From Piper betle (lineage: Eukaryota > Streptophyta > Magnoliopsida > Piperales > Piperaceae), in NCBI GenBank assembly GCA_033002965.1, contig JAURVB010003376.1:34469-98468 (forward strand): DNA of 64,000 nucleotides. The letters run 5' to 3'. Made by a program: the position numbers and the translations under genes. The number at the start of each line of letters is the position of its first letter. The first letter of the stretch is position 1. The notes beneath the pieces are model-generated. The model did no database searches. It saw nothing but the letters and a program-made list of their open reading frames with translations, and had not been told where the DNA came from. Shown here in pieces: positions 13,726 through 24,557 of this stretch.

Positions 13726-16126
13726 TTAAATAAAAAAATTTAAAAAATTGTTATTGTGAAATTGAAGTAAACAAAAAGAAAGTATGAAAATACATTTTTT
13801 AATACAAAAAATATTATTAAATATTTTTAAAATAAAAAAGAATATAACTAAAAGATATATCTACGATATCTTGGTTACAATAATATAAGAACAATGTTAT
13901 TAAATTTGAAATATAATAGGACATTACCATTATTTTAAATATTAGAAACAAACAGTACCGGCAACAAAAAACAACTTTTAGGAAAAAGATAATTACTTAA
14001 TAAGGAAGAGATACACAATTACAGAAGGAATTATATCCGGTTTTAAAGAAAAATCACGGTTGTTTGTAAATAGCTATGACTCTACACAAAATAAACTTAT
14101 ATGACATTATTTTATTAGATAGGCTGTGAGAGTCACCCATTTCTAAGATGTAGTTACCGTGCTGGATGAAAAGTTACACCGTTGTAAAATAAGTTACACG
14201 TATTTGTACATAGGTATGACTTTTATTATAAAATCAAGCCTATGCGGTATTATTTTATTAATTAGATCATGAGAATAAAATTGTGCCAGTTTAGACATTT
14301 CCTTTATTAGGGGAGGGATTTTGCTACATCAAACTTCCTTTTCACACTTATTTCATTGGTCCAAATCACCAAAATTAATGGAGTTTAAATTCTTAGTATA
14401 GTTATCTTCTTTAAATTTTATGAGTTTAGGTGATTTGAACCGATAAGAATGGCATTAGAGCACAAATCTGTTCCCTTTTATTAGATATAAGGAAAGATCA
14501 GGCCGACGACCATCAGATATCATGAGCTCCTAACAAGTTCCCCATCCATGGCGACAAACCGATTATCCGTCGAGCAACTTGCATGAAATCCGAAATCCTC
14601 TTTCAACAAATGCAGCTCTAGGCGCGTTTCGACGACCACAAAAAAGTTCTGAATCGAATAGTTTTTATTGATCAGGCGGGTACACGAAGTATTATGAACT
14701 TGCAAATATCCCCAAAGTATAAAAGTAGGCGCAAGCACATATGAAGGGAGTGTGGGATCGCCGGACACCCGGTGGCTACTTGTGATTATGACTCCGCTAG
14801 CTTTTACGTGACTGAGCTAAATTTCAACAAAAGGGTCTACCTAGGATACTTGTTTAGTTGTTTTCATCGTATTTCAACCATTTTGACAACCAAGTCTTCC
14901 CCTGGCTTAGGTCAATGAAATCGCTACTATTTCACAAACTACCGGTTTTCTTTGAGTTGCACTCAACTGAGCAAGATTTGATGGCTTCGGTCTCTACTCT
15001 CCGCCAACTCGCCCTGGTACGACTGGCTTGAGTTGCATAGCCGACGGCACTTAGTACGAGCACCGGGTAAAACTTGAACGCGACAATCAACTACAGAGAC
15101 TTACGAGAATCATACACTTCTTACTAGGTCGTGAAACATGAGGTCCAAAATGGAGCCGATGCAAAAGGACAAGAGCACAAAACGCCACAAGAGAAAGCTG
15201 GCACCAAACACGAAGACAAACAGCAAAGAGATAGAAATGTGGGAATCAAGCTTTGGCCTAGAAATATGTGTTAAAAAAGTGAGGGAATTCGAAAAAAAAA
15301 GTGAAGGAATTCGAGGCAAGGCGCGTGAAAAAGGGCGCTTTTCCCCGGTCACTATTTGCCCTGCTGACATACAACTCAAGGGAGTACTATTATATTTACT
15401 ATATTATTACCACTCGATGTGATTCGAAGAAGAGAAGATGGGAAAAACAGTATCCCTACAGTCTTTGGTACAGTGGCTACAGAGTCCGATCTGATTCACT
15501 TTTCTAAATTCGGACCAATCTGGTGTTGAGCTAGAAAAAAGGGCACGCTTAGCTAATTGTGGAAAGTGCGCTCGGACCAAAATATATCCAGCATTCCAGC
15601 CTAAATCCAGGGATGATATCGGTTGGATCTTAGTTCCGATTGTATTACTACTCCGAAGTGGACTCTCTTTTGTGTGCTACGCGAGCTAGAAGTTAGGCGC
15701 TAGATTGGTGGCCAACTCACTAATTCCATACCACACAGTCACACACATAGTCCACGACTCCGCAACGAAGAGTTTGCTGCTTTGATCGAGTAATTGATCA
15801 ATAGTTGAGACTGCTTACGAGTTTGCATTTACATGGGAAGAAAGCAGTAAGAATATGTCCGCTTTGGGGAGGAATTTATATCTCTCGATCATTTTTTTTT
15901 CATACAATAACAAAGAAGGCGGCAAATTAACAGAGCAATCTCACTCATGAAAAAAACTTCAATCCAACCGAAAATTTTGACCGAGAAGTAAAAACCCAAA
16001 ATATTTATAATTTGGTGTGGAGGGGACTCCCCAGGTTCATCCCTCGGCAGAAACTTACAGAAGAAGATAAAAGAACAAATTTCTTGAATGGCCGAAAAGA
16101 ATCAAGTTGGTAATGGAATTGAGTAG
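13726..16126. other. Intergenic, no gene recognised
   Basis: Spacer between the dispersed repeat and the TCP gene. The first part is AT-rich. The part from about 14500 to 15800 is of ordinary composition and has several short open frames (for example 15110-15379) with no domain I recognise. The final 200 bp are probably the 3' UTR of the TCP gene. Confidence 0.45.
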
Positions 16127-17374
16127 CTACGGTGAGCTTGCTTGGTGGCCATCTTCATCGACTTCCTCTTCCTCCTCTTCGCCGTTGTCATCATTGTCAC
16201 TGCTTTGCTGCTGCTGTTGATGATGAGGAAGTGGTTGGTGGTGGCGGTGGTGTTGCTGTTGCTGGTGTATATCGGACCTCAGACCAGCCGAGGCGGGGGA
16301 ACTACTGTTATTGTAGGTGTTGATCGCCGCCAGCATGCCGAGGTTGGTGTCCGATACGCCTAAGCCCAGGTGGTGCTGCGCCCCCGGCTGCTGCACCAGC
16401 ATCGACCCCAGCGGCACCGCCGCCGCGCCCGTCACTGTGTTGATCCGCGGCACGAAGTGCAACGGCGCCGCCGCCGTCCCGGACGCGCTGGCCGCCGGCC
16501 CGCCCTGGATGGAGGTCCGATACTGCGGCGGCCCGGCGGGGCTGGTGGGGAAGGTCCAAATGGAAGCCTCGGACGGGCCGGCGGCGGCCGCGGCCGAGGA
16601 ATTGGACGCCACCGGGAGCATCCAGAAGGCACCGCTCGTCGGCGCTGGGGCCGCCGCCACCGCCCACATCGCCGCCGGCATCACGTTGGACGCACGAAGC
16701 AGCCCCGCCTGCTGCGGCGTTTGCTGCTGCTTCGCCGCCGTCGCCGCGGCGGAGGAAGTCGAGGCTGCGTCGGGGCTCTGCTGCACGGCGGCCGACTGAC
16801 TATCGTCCTTGAATAAATCGTCTCGGAAGCGCTTCCTCATATAAACGGCGTCTGCTTGGGCGGCGGCGGCGGCGGCGTCGTGGATGCTCTCCTCCGTGGA
16901 ATGGAAGAGCTGGTGCAGCGGTTGGTGCTGGTGGTGGAAGCCGAGTAAGGCGTCGCCGCCGTGGTCATACTCGCTCCGAGTAGAGACGTGGAGGCCGAGA
17001 GCGCCGGGGAAGGCGGCGGCGGGCGACTTGGAAGGCGGCGCCGACATCGTCCCGCCACCGCCGCTTCTCAGCGAGACATTTAGGGTAGAGAAGTTGGCAG
17101 GTACGGTGCCGGTGCCGGTGGCGGCGATGATGGCCGGCTCCGCCTGCTGCAACAGCCACTCAATCGTCTCCCCGTCCGACTTATGCCCCAGCTCCCTCGT
17201 CAACTGGAAAACTCTGGCGGCGCAGGCCGCCGGCATCCGGATCCGGCGGCCCCGGCCGTCGACCTTGGTGTGGCGGTCCTTGGACGACCGCTTGGCCGAC
17301 ACGACGGCGAGCTTCTTCGCGCCGCCGTCCGCTCCGCCAGCGCTGGTGGAGATAGCGAGGGAGGCATCGGCCAT
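16127..17374 (-). CDS. TCP8: Class I TCP transcription factor, TCP8-like, 415 aa
   Basis: Nuclear plant-specific transcription factor of class I (PCF type), acting on growth and hormone genes through GGNCCCAC-type sites. The TCP basic-helix-loop-helix domain spans about residues 29-88 ([19 protein letters not shown], then [20 protein letters not shown], then [17 protein letters not shown]). Residues after it match the TCP8 branch: [50 protein letters not shown] and an acidic [13 protein letters not shown] tail. Alanine, glutamine and histidine homopolymers fill the linkers, and GC content is high, as is usual for this family. The gene is intronless and intact. The ATG at 17374 (MADASLAIS) is chosen because it corresponds to the VDASLSI start region of relatives. 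The frame is open upstream but has no nearby ATG. Confidence 0.9.
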   Translation of the reverse strand: MADASLAISTSAGGADGGAKKLAVVSAKRSSKDRHTKVDGRGRRIRMPAACAARVFQLTRELGHKSDGETIEWLLQQAEPAIIAATGTGTVPANFSTLNVSLRSGGGGTMSAPPSKSPAAAFPGALGLHVSTRSEYDHGGDALLGFHHQHQPLHQLFHSTEESIHDAAAAAAQADAVYMRKRFRDDLFKDDSQSAAVQQSPDAASTSSAAATAAKQQQTPQQAGLLRASNVMPAAMWAVAAAPAPTSGAFWMLPVASNSSAAAAAGPSEASIWTFPTSPAGPPQYRTSIQGGPAASASGTAAAPLHFVPRINTVTGAAAVPLGSMLVQQPGAQHHLGLGVSDTNLGMLAAINTYNNSSSPASAGLRSDIHQQQQHHRHHQPLPHHQQQQQSSDNDDNGEEEEEEVDEDGHQASSP

Positions 17375-17433
17375 GAACGGGACGAGGCCGCCTTCGCCGG
17401 GGTCAGCGGCGGCGGAGGAGGGGAGGGGTCCAT
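17200..17433 (-). promoter_or_regulatory. Overlapping upstream open reading frame in the TCP8 leader
   Basis: An ATG at 17433, 59 nt upstream of the TCP start and in another frame, opens a 77-codon proline-rich frame ([14 protein letters not shown]) that overlaps the TCP coding region. It could reduce TCP translation, or the MDPS start could belong to the TCP protein if an indel separates the frames here. Only its presence and context are visible. Confidence 0.3.
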
Positions 17434-20400
17434 GGAGGGAGAGAAAATTTAGGAGAAGGCGGAGAAGGTGGGGTGCCCCATCTGCCGCCTTGGCTTTTTT
17501 CCAACACGTGGGGCTTGCAGGTGGGGCTCTACTCCTTTCCTCCTCCCCACTTCTTAATATATATATATATATCTATATATATTTTTAGATTTAGATGATG
17601 ATATCAGATAGATAGATGTCTTCTTCTTCTTCGCGTTCTTCTCCGCAAGAAAGAAAGAGAGGGGTGGTGGATGATCGGTGGCGAGGGAGAGGGTGGGGAT
17701 GGCCGCTCGTGGGGCCTCGGGAGGAATGTTAAAAGAGTAAGTGGGAAGAGAGAGGGGTGGATTGACAGTTCAGGAAGAGTTGCAGACAGCACCTCCTCTA
17801 GTTGCGCTCTTTCTTTTTCCACTCTTGATAATGATGCTGACCTTAGTGTCAAGGGTAGCCACTCATCTCTCCCCGTTGCTTACTGTTTGTTTTGTTTGTC
17901 GTCCACAAACCCGGTGATTGAGGGTTTGGGGTGATGCGGGGCTTAATTCCGTGACTTTTTCCATTTGTTTTTGTGGTAGGGTTTAATTTTGTGTCTGGGG
18001 CATGTGAGTGGACTGTAGGTTCAAAAAAATAGCAAAGATTTGGGGAAGAGGGTAAAAACGAAGAGCCATTTACACCCAGACAGAGCAGGTGGGAGGTCAG
18101 CTGCTGAGGGCGCATCTAATGCAGAAGACAGCTCATCCCAACAGCACCTTTGTTCTTCTAAAAGATGGGAATCGTGAAAAACTAGAAATGAAATTGCGCT
18201 GGCAAAAGATCTCTTTGGATAGTACCACTGGATTGGCCTCTCCCAGTCAACTCCTTTCCTCTTTTATTTTATTATAATTGGCAAGCTAGAAAAGAACAAA
18301 CCAAAGATCTCTAAAGAAAAAAAAAGTTATGTTTTGCAAACCTACATCCTCTGCATCTTCTTATCCTCTCCTCTCAAATAAAGTGCTTGCTCGGTGAATG
18401 ATTAAAGAAACAGAAGCTAGTCTTGTGCCTACCCGGCCACTGGTGATCATTTTCCTGATCTATGTCCACCGGGGTTGCTTGGAAAAAATATATACCCTGG
18501 GCCACTTTGTTTGTGTTTGTGGTTTTTTTAGAGTGATGCCCTTCACGAGGCAGCCATGGTTGACCCACAACATATATTCGTTTATAGCTCAAGGCTGGAT
18601 TCTCAGGCCAGCCAATTCCCCACCCATTGGCCAGGTGAAACGCCTTTCTTTTCCTTTTTTAACTTTTGAAGTAGCAAGTAATCTGAGCTGGGCTCCTCAT
18701 TGACCAACATGAGCCTTTTCTCTTTCATGGTGGTGTCTTATAGCTCTCTCTTTTGGGTCCATCCTTTGTTGTAGCCTACCCATCAAATGCAGACACATAA
18801 GAAGTTTGTTTCATTATCCAGAAGAAATTGATTAGACTTGGTTGCGACGGGAGAGAGCTGGTAAGAAATAGCGAAACAAAACCTGGTGATCAATGGAATG
18901 TTATGGCTCACGCATTTGGCTTTTATTTTTCAGTCCTACAGTCTCTCACGTGTTCTCAAGCTCTCAGATTCAAAACTACAAGGCAATGGCTTTTCCCATA
19001 GCAAAACCTACTTAGAGAGTATCAATGCAGACATTCGGCTCGCCCATTCGTTCATTTGAGTTGTGAAACTGAGAGCTTTCAAGTCCTGAAATATAACTGT
19101 ACCAAGAAAAAACCTGCTAGCACTAGAGAACTAAAAACCTTCTCAATAATTCTGAATATAAAAAATAACCAACTAGCAGGCCAAGTTTGATTTCCACAGT
19201 ATGGTCGCTGATGTCAAACCATGTTGATGTCTTGTGAGGTTCACAGCTCTAATTATTTTGTTCAATTTGGTATCCTACTCTACCTGGTAGAACAGCATTG
19301 TGGTTCAGGCAATGCAGCAGAATCAGCACGGGTTGCAACGGATTGAAAAATTTTTGCCTCCTCCAGGAGGAAACGCCGATGGGGACGCCAAGGGAGGATC
19401 AACGATGAGAAAAATGATTCAAAACAGCTGAGATGGAACCAAAAACGTTTGCTCCACTACTTCTCTCCCCCGACATTTTTGCAACCTTAAAATTTGTAAA
19501 GGCAGCTTCCATTTGGCTGCATTAAAAGAAACATATGGCATGAAGTTACATGTAATGTAAACGGCCGGAGCTCTCCACCGCTCCCATCCTGTTTTAAGAC
19601 AACAAAGCATCACCAACGTTTGTTATAAACAAAATACACAATGAAAGTTTGAACCTCTATGAAGCATTTCATCAAACATGTTTCTTGCACCGCGTTCAGC
19701 TCCACCTTCTCCCATTTCACAACCTTCCCCAAATCCATCCTACCGGAAGAAGTGATCCCAGTCGACCTGCTTGGAGCTCATTGGCGGCAGGTGGAAATAG
19801 ATCAAAAGACGCCACCTTTCACCCCCGCTGAGATCGGGGGTACCGTTTTCTAGCGGAGGACCGATTCCCCGCAGGCTAGCTTGCACTCGGCTGCCGATGG
19901 GCCGATCTCGCTCCGTAGAAGCTTACATCGGAGAAGACGATGATAAGGGGGTGAACTTGGGGTTAATAGAGGTACGAATTGTGGGGATAGTTTAAATGTT
20001 CTTGAGATTAATTAAACGTACATAAATTCAAAATTGTGCATTATATTTATCATTTTTTTAAAAAAACCAATTTTTGTGAGAAAAATCGTTCAAGTGGGAA
20101 TACATGTCTCCAAAAACTAAATAAAATTGATTGCAATTGACTGCCGCCACATTTTAATCACAGAACCAAATCAATCCCAGCGATCCAAGTATGCCACTAA
20201 TAAAACTACTAGCTTTTGGCAATATAGAATCTAGAACAAAACTAAATAAAATTGCCGAAGTGACAAATAATGTATTACTGAAAGAAACTAACAATTAATG
20301 GCAGTAACCTTCATTTGCGAGGAGGAAACATGTTGATTCATGGCTACATAATCATCCGATAGTTAGTAGCTGACCATAATTTCGGGCTTTGGCTCCGGTA

Positions 20401-20624
20401 ATCTTGACCAAGCATGGTACCAAACATTCCAGGAAACGAACGATGACATTGGACGAGCGCACGCTCAACAGGGGACCGTGAACCTTGCAGGGAGTGAGTT
20501 TGGGTGGGCTGATCAACTTATCCCCCAGGGACGGTGTGATAGCCAGCAGCTTGATGCAGGCCGCGCAAAGCATAACCTAATCCATCCACACTCTTGAACC
20601 ATCCATGTAGAGTACCGTTGATTC
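17434..20624. other. TCP8 upstream region and intergenic spacer
   Basis: Upstream of TCP8 there is a TA dinucleotide tract (about 17556-17586), a CT/TC-rich leader, and then unique sequence without recognisable genes. Short open frames near 18398, 19649 and 20352-20573 have no family I can name. Confidence 0.45.
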
Positions 20625-21139
20625 GGACATAGTTATAAAAATCGAATTTGGAATCGGAATTAGATCGGTCTGAATCGGATAAAAATCGGTCTATTTGAAT
20701 CAGTCCAAATCGATCATATATAATAATTTGATAATTTATAATATAAATATATAAAAATTAGATATTAATATAATTTTAATATTATTATGTGTATTATATT
20801 TTATGATATATTTTTTGAATTTTTTTTAAAATTATTTTTAATTAATTATTATTTTTTACTTTAGTCAAAATCGAGTCAATTTTTAATTATGAAAATGCCA
20901 CTCCCACTCTTCACTCTCGTCATTGCCGCCCTGCCTCCCCCAGCCGGCCCATGCCCAGACTCCCCCTTGCCGGCACCACCCCACCCTGCCTCCCCTTACT
21001 GGCCCCGCCCTGCCACCCTAGTCCTGTCGGCCCCGATCCGTCCCCTCGTCGTTACCCAAAACTAATTCAAAAACCGATTCTACCTAAATTTGACGCAGAT
21101 TTTGCTCGATCCAATTTAAATCGACCGATTTTTTCAACG
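20625..21139. mobile_element. Non-autonomous DNA element, copy 1 of a three-copy family
   Basis: Starts ATAGTTATAAAAATCG and ends CCGATTTTTTCAAC, giving imperfect inverted ends. One half is AT-rich and the other GC/pyrimidine-rich, joined by TTTTTAATTATGAAAATGCC. The same architecture and junction motif recur at 32565-33038 (opposite orientation) and 57588-58016. No transposase. The right end appears slightly truncated. Confidence 0.55.
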
Positions 21140-21928
21140 GTGGATTGCTGTCGAACTATAAACTGACTTCCTTCCTCCAACCGAAATGGCGCGAACGTCT
21201 TGGATAGCAGGGACACATGACAGCGTCGAGTATCCGTGTATCATATTTTTGCATGAAAGAAGGGGTGTGAAAATCGTTGTAGACACTGTTTACATTAGTC
21301 TGCCTGCAAACATGGCCGCACCACCCCACACTTCATTTAAAAGAAAAAATTTTATATAGGCTTACTCTTTGCATGCTAAATGGTAAAAATCGTTTGAATT
21401 ACGACCACAAGTGTATGGTTATTACATACGTGAAATTTAACTACTAATGATAGTTTCTAAGTTTGTGGCTTTCGACCATTAGTAATTTGGCTTTAGATGG
21501 GCCACAAAATGGATGTGGACCCCCCCCCAAAACGTCCCAAAACGGATGTGGACTAACCCAACAACTTGCATATATTTCGCAAAACAAACAAACCAAGGCA
21601 TTGCATTAGTTAGTGCTTGACCTTAAGTAGTAACGAGTTGCTCTATAGATTGGGCATAAATATCCATTACATAAGCACCTTGTCATGGACCACGGGCAAA
21701 ATAAACGAAGGCAAATTAAATTACAAGTTACAACAACCTATTTCTCTCAGTGCCGACAAATTTTGCATGCTTAGATTTTTGCCACGATAAACTGTTCACG
21801 CTTAGATTCTAGATTACCATTTCTAAAAAATCTTCCAATTTTTCTGAGAACCCGCTTTCCTAGTTCAGGCCTTTTCTACCTTTTCTCCTATGTCTCCTCT
21901 CATAATAATTTGCGTTAGACGTTTCGTC

Positions 21929-21936
21929 TATAAAAA
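21929..21936 (+). promoter_or_regulatory. TATA box of SAUR copy A
   Basis: TATAAAAA about 105 bp before the ATG, within a context (CGTTTCGTCTATAAAAAC) conserved in all three SAUR copies. Confidence 0.65.
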
Positions 21937-22040
21937 CAAAGCTCGAGTCGCTTCTTCAGCACCCATGATAGGTAGCTAGCCAATCTCGTAACTCAACACC
22001 ATCTTCTCTTCCTTCTACAACTTCTTCTAGTGTATGTCAT

Positions 22041-22289
22041 ATGCCTTGGAAAAAGGAGGGAACGAACACCCCAAAGGGGCATTTTGTAGTGTATGTTGGA
22101 GCTTACAGAAGTAGATACGTTGTGCCCATCTGTTTTCTAAGGCACCCTTTGTTCCAGCAGCTGCTTGAGATATCAGCAGAAGAATTTGGGTTCAGTAGTC
22201 GGGGTGGAATCGTTCTTCCTTGTGATGAGGAAAAATTCAAGCAATTATTTGGCTCGAGCATCCATTATGGTAGATTAAGGATAGGCTAG
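22041..22289 (+). CDS. SAUR auxin-responsive small protein, copy A, 82 aa
   Basis: Small auxin-up RNA protein; the family promotes cell expansion by inhibiting PP2C-D phosphatases, which frees plasma-membrane H+-ATPase activity. The SAUR core is complete: PKGHFVVYVG (residues 11-20), SRYVVPICFLRHPLFQQLL, AEEFGFSSRGGIVLPCDEEKF. The protein is intronless, short and lacks a variable N-terminal extension, as in many clustered SAURs. It differs from copy C by a single synonymous base (AGA versus AGG at 22109), despite copy B lying between them. It has a TATA box and a 105-bp leader and is probably expressed. The exact subfamily is not assigned. Confidence 0.92.
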   Translation: MPWKKEGTNTPKGHFVVYVGAYRSRYVVPICFLRHPLFQQLLEISAEEFGFSSRGGIVLPCDEEKFKQLFGSSIHYGRLRIG

Positions 22290-24298
22290 CTGTTTAATAT
22301 ATCTATGGATAACGTTAATATATCCTTTTTATTTCTGTTTTGTTTGGACTAATGTCTATCTTATAAGCGGCTGAAATTGTGTTTCGTACTTTTGCCCGTA
22401 AATTTGTGCTGCTGTGTACAGATATTAACGCTCTGTTTTTCATGGGAAGTGAACTTATGACCCAGCTAATTTCCCTTTACATAAAAAAGTAGGATTTTCT
22501 GATAATTTCATTAAGAAATGAGGTTTTTAGTCTATGATTATTTTATTTTATACCAACGTCATGACCAATTTGAGATTTCTTAATTCTTAGTATATCCGCT
22601 ACAAAAAAATTGGTTTTTTCTCCCCATTTTAAAAAGATGGCATAAAGTCTCCTCCGAGCAAATTTTTATGATGGAGAAAAAATTCTAGATTTATTTTTAT
22701 ATTTAGACATTTTTAAAGGTAATTATATATTAACTTTTAAAATTTTATTGACACGAAAAAAACGTAAAGTAAATTCTCTCCACCCTACTTTTCTCAGCTT
22801 CATTTCTCTTTATGTTTTAAAATTGAGGAATATTTTTTGAAGTAAAGAAAAGTTATAAAATTAATAAATACTCACCTTAAAATTGTTTCAAATATGGAAA
22901 AAAATTTATATCTTTTCGCCAATGGAAATAACGTGGAAAAGACATGGAATAAAACGGAGAGAAAAATCATTTTTTTAGTGATTTGTTTGTTTAAATTATA
23001 CTAGTCAGTTAATTTAAATTAAGCCAAAGTACCAATTAGATGCATTCAAATTAGATAACAACTGAGTTATCCTTGAACCAAGATGTTTTTATAGTATATA
23101 GAGAGGCTCGTAGGACCCCTAGGACCCAACACCTCCTACTCTCCGCATTTCTTCTTCTTCAACAAGAGAGGCTCTTTTCGTCTCCACTTAGATGGCGGCA
23201 CCCATAATAAAGCTTAAAAAGCACACTGTATGATTTGCATTTTTGTGTTATTATTAAATACGTGAAATTTAACTACCAATGATAGTTTTTAAGTCTGAAC
23301 GGCTTAAAATAACTGTAAAAGGTAAGTGGACGCTTAGAGGTTAAGCATGCATGCACGGTGCAATCTTGTTTCTTGTTTCCATGTTGATGCTTGGCATTTA
23401 TATTGGCTATCTCAGATCTCTTTTCTCTCCACTTACCAAACCTTTAAAACGGTTCATTTAGAGCTTCATTTATACAGTTTGCTTGATATGAATGCACCAT
23501 TGTAAATTTCTACAGAGCTTAGGACATAGTGTGGCATTTTTTGGCAGAAAACAGTTATAATGATACATGAAAGAAGGTTTCTGTGCATTGAACGAACTTG
23601 TAAACTTCCGAATCTCCGGTAACATTTGTAATAAACATGAAATGCAAGTAAACACAACGACCATCCACCATACATAAGTTTCACTTTTATGAAAGTTTTT
23701 GTTTTGGAAAGTTTGTTTTACCTGTAAGGCAGATTGCTTTTATCATTGACTGACAATGAGTTGTTGAATGAATTTTTTATAATAATACTGCAGAATATAT
23801 ATGGTTATCCTATTGAAATTCAAGCACTCTTCTTCATGGCACTGAGGTGTGACTTGGCAATGCTTAAGCATGATGCTTAAGGAAAAGAATTTGTGGAGAG
23901 AATTGCTAAACAACTTCATGCCCTGAGCTACCACATGAGAAGTTATTTTGGCTTGACTTTCAACAACTAAACGATATATATCGTTATAAAACAGAGGAAT
24001 ATTCACATACAGCGATCAACAAGTTTAATGTTATTCCAGATTCTATTCCTGATTGGGTGTTTGATTTTATGACAACACGAGGTGGCTATTTCATTGGAAA
24101 TGTCAGTCCTGCAATGATGGATTTCCGTTGGTTTTGTTTAGGAAACTATGTTGCAATTTTGTCTTCTCTTGCAACACCGGATCAATCTGCAGCTATTACG
24201 GATCTAATTGAATCGCGTTGGGAGGAGCTTGGTGGAGAGATGCCTTTAAAGATTTCTTATCCGGCAATTGAGAGTCATGAACGGAGGATTGTAACAAG

Positions 24299-24303
24299 AT
24301 GTG
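24299..24303. repeat. Target site duplication, left copy (ATGTG)
   Basis: ATGTG directly abuts the TG terminus of the left LTR of the copia element. It is repeated at 28978-28982 next to the right LTR. Confidence 0.9.
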
Positions 24304-24557
24304 TGTTGGGGAGAAGATAGATGGGAAGAACATATATTGAAAATAATTGATAAAAAATAAAATCTTATCAAATAGAGAGGGGATGATCAAAGGGCTTTCC
24401 CTTCCTCTTTTTCACTTTCTTACTACTCTCCAAAAGTTGGCTATCAGTTACAAGATATAAAAAATATAGGTTTAATACATAAGTACCTCTTAAGTTCATA
24501 GCTATTACATCATATATTATAAGCCTAATAAATTATAAATTATATTACTTTTTAACA
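24304..24557 (-). repeat. Copia 1 left (3') LTR
   Basis: Starts TGTTGGGGAGAAG and ends TTTTTAACA. It aligns along its whole length with 28719-28977 despite scattered substitutions. Confidence 0.9.

Larger units (their letters stand above)
21480..23100 (+). repeat. Duplicated block, copy A (SAUR and flanks)
   Basis: Matches 39990-41620 almost continuously and 31440-33170 less well, including both flanks of the SAUR gene and the 3' tract containing GATGCATTCAAATTAGATAA. Copy A lacks the FUT13 exon that follows the SAUR in copies B and C. Confidence 0.85.

Noticed and set aside
16132..17588. Several long plus- and minus-strand frames overlapping the TCP gene
   Set aside because: They are alternative-frame readings of a GC-rich coding region; only the TCP frame has a recognisable domain.
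20352..20573. Minus-strand 73-codon frame with several Cys
   Set aside because: No family recognised and no supporting splice or promoter context; could be a degraded exon, but this cannot be supported.
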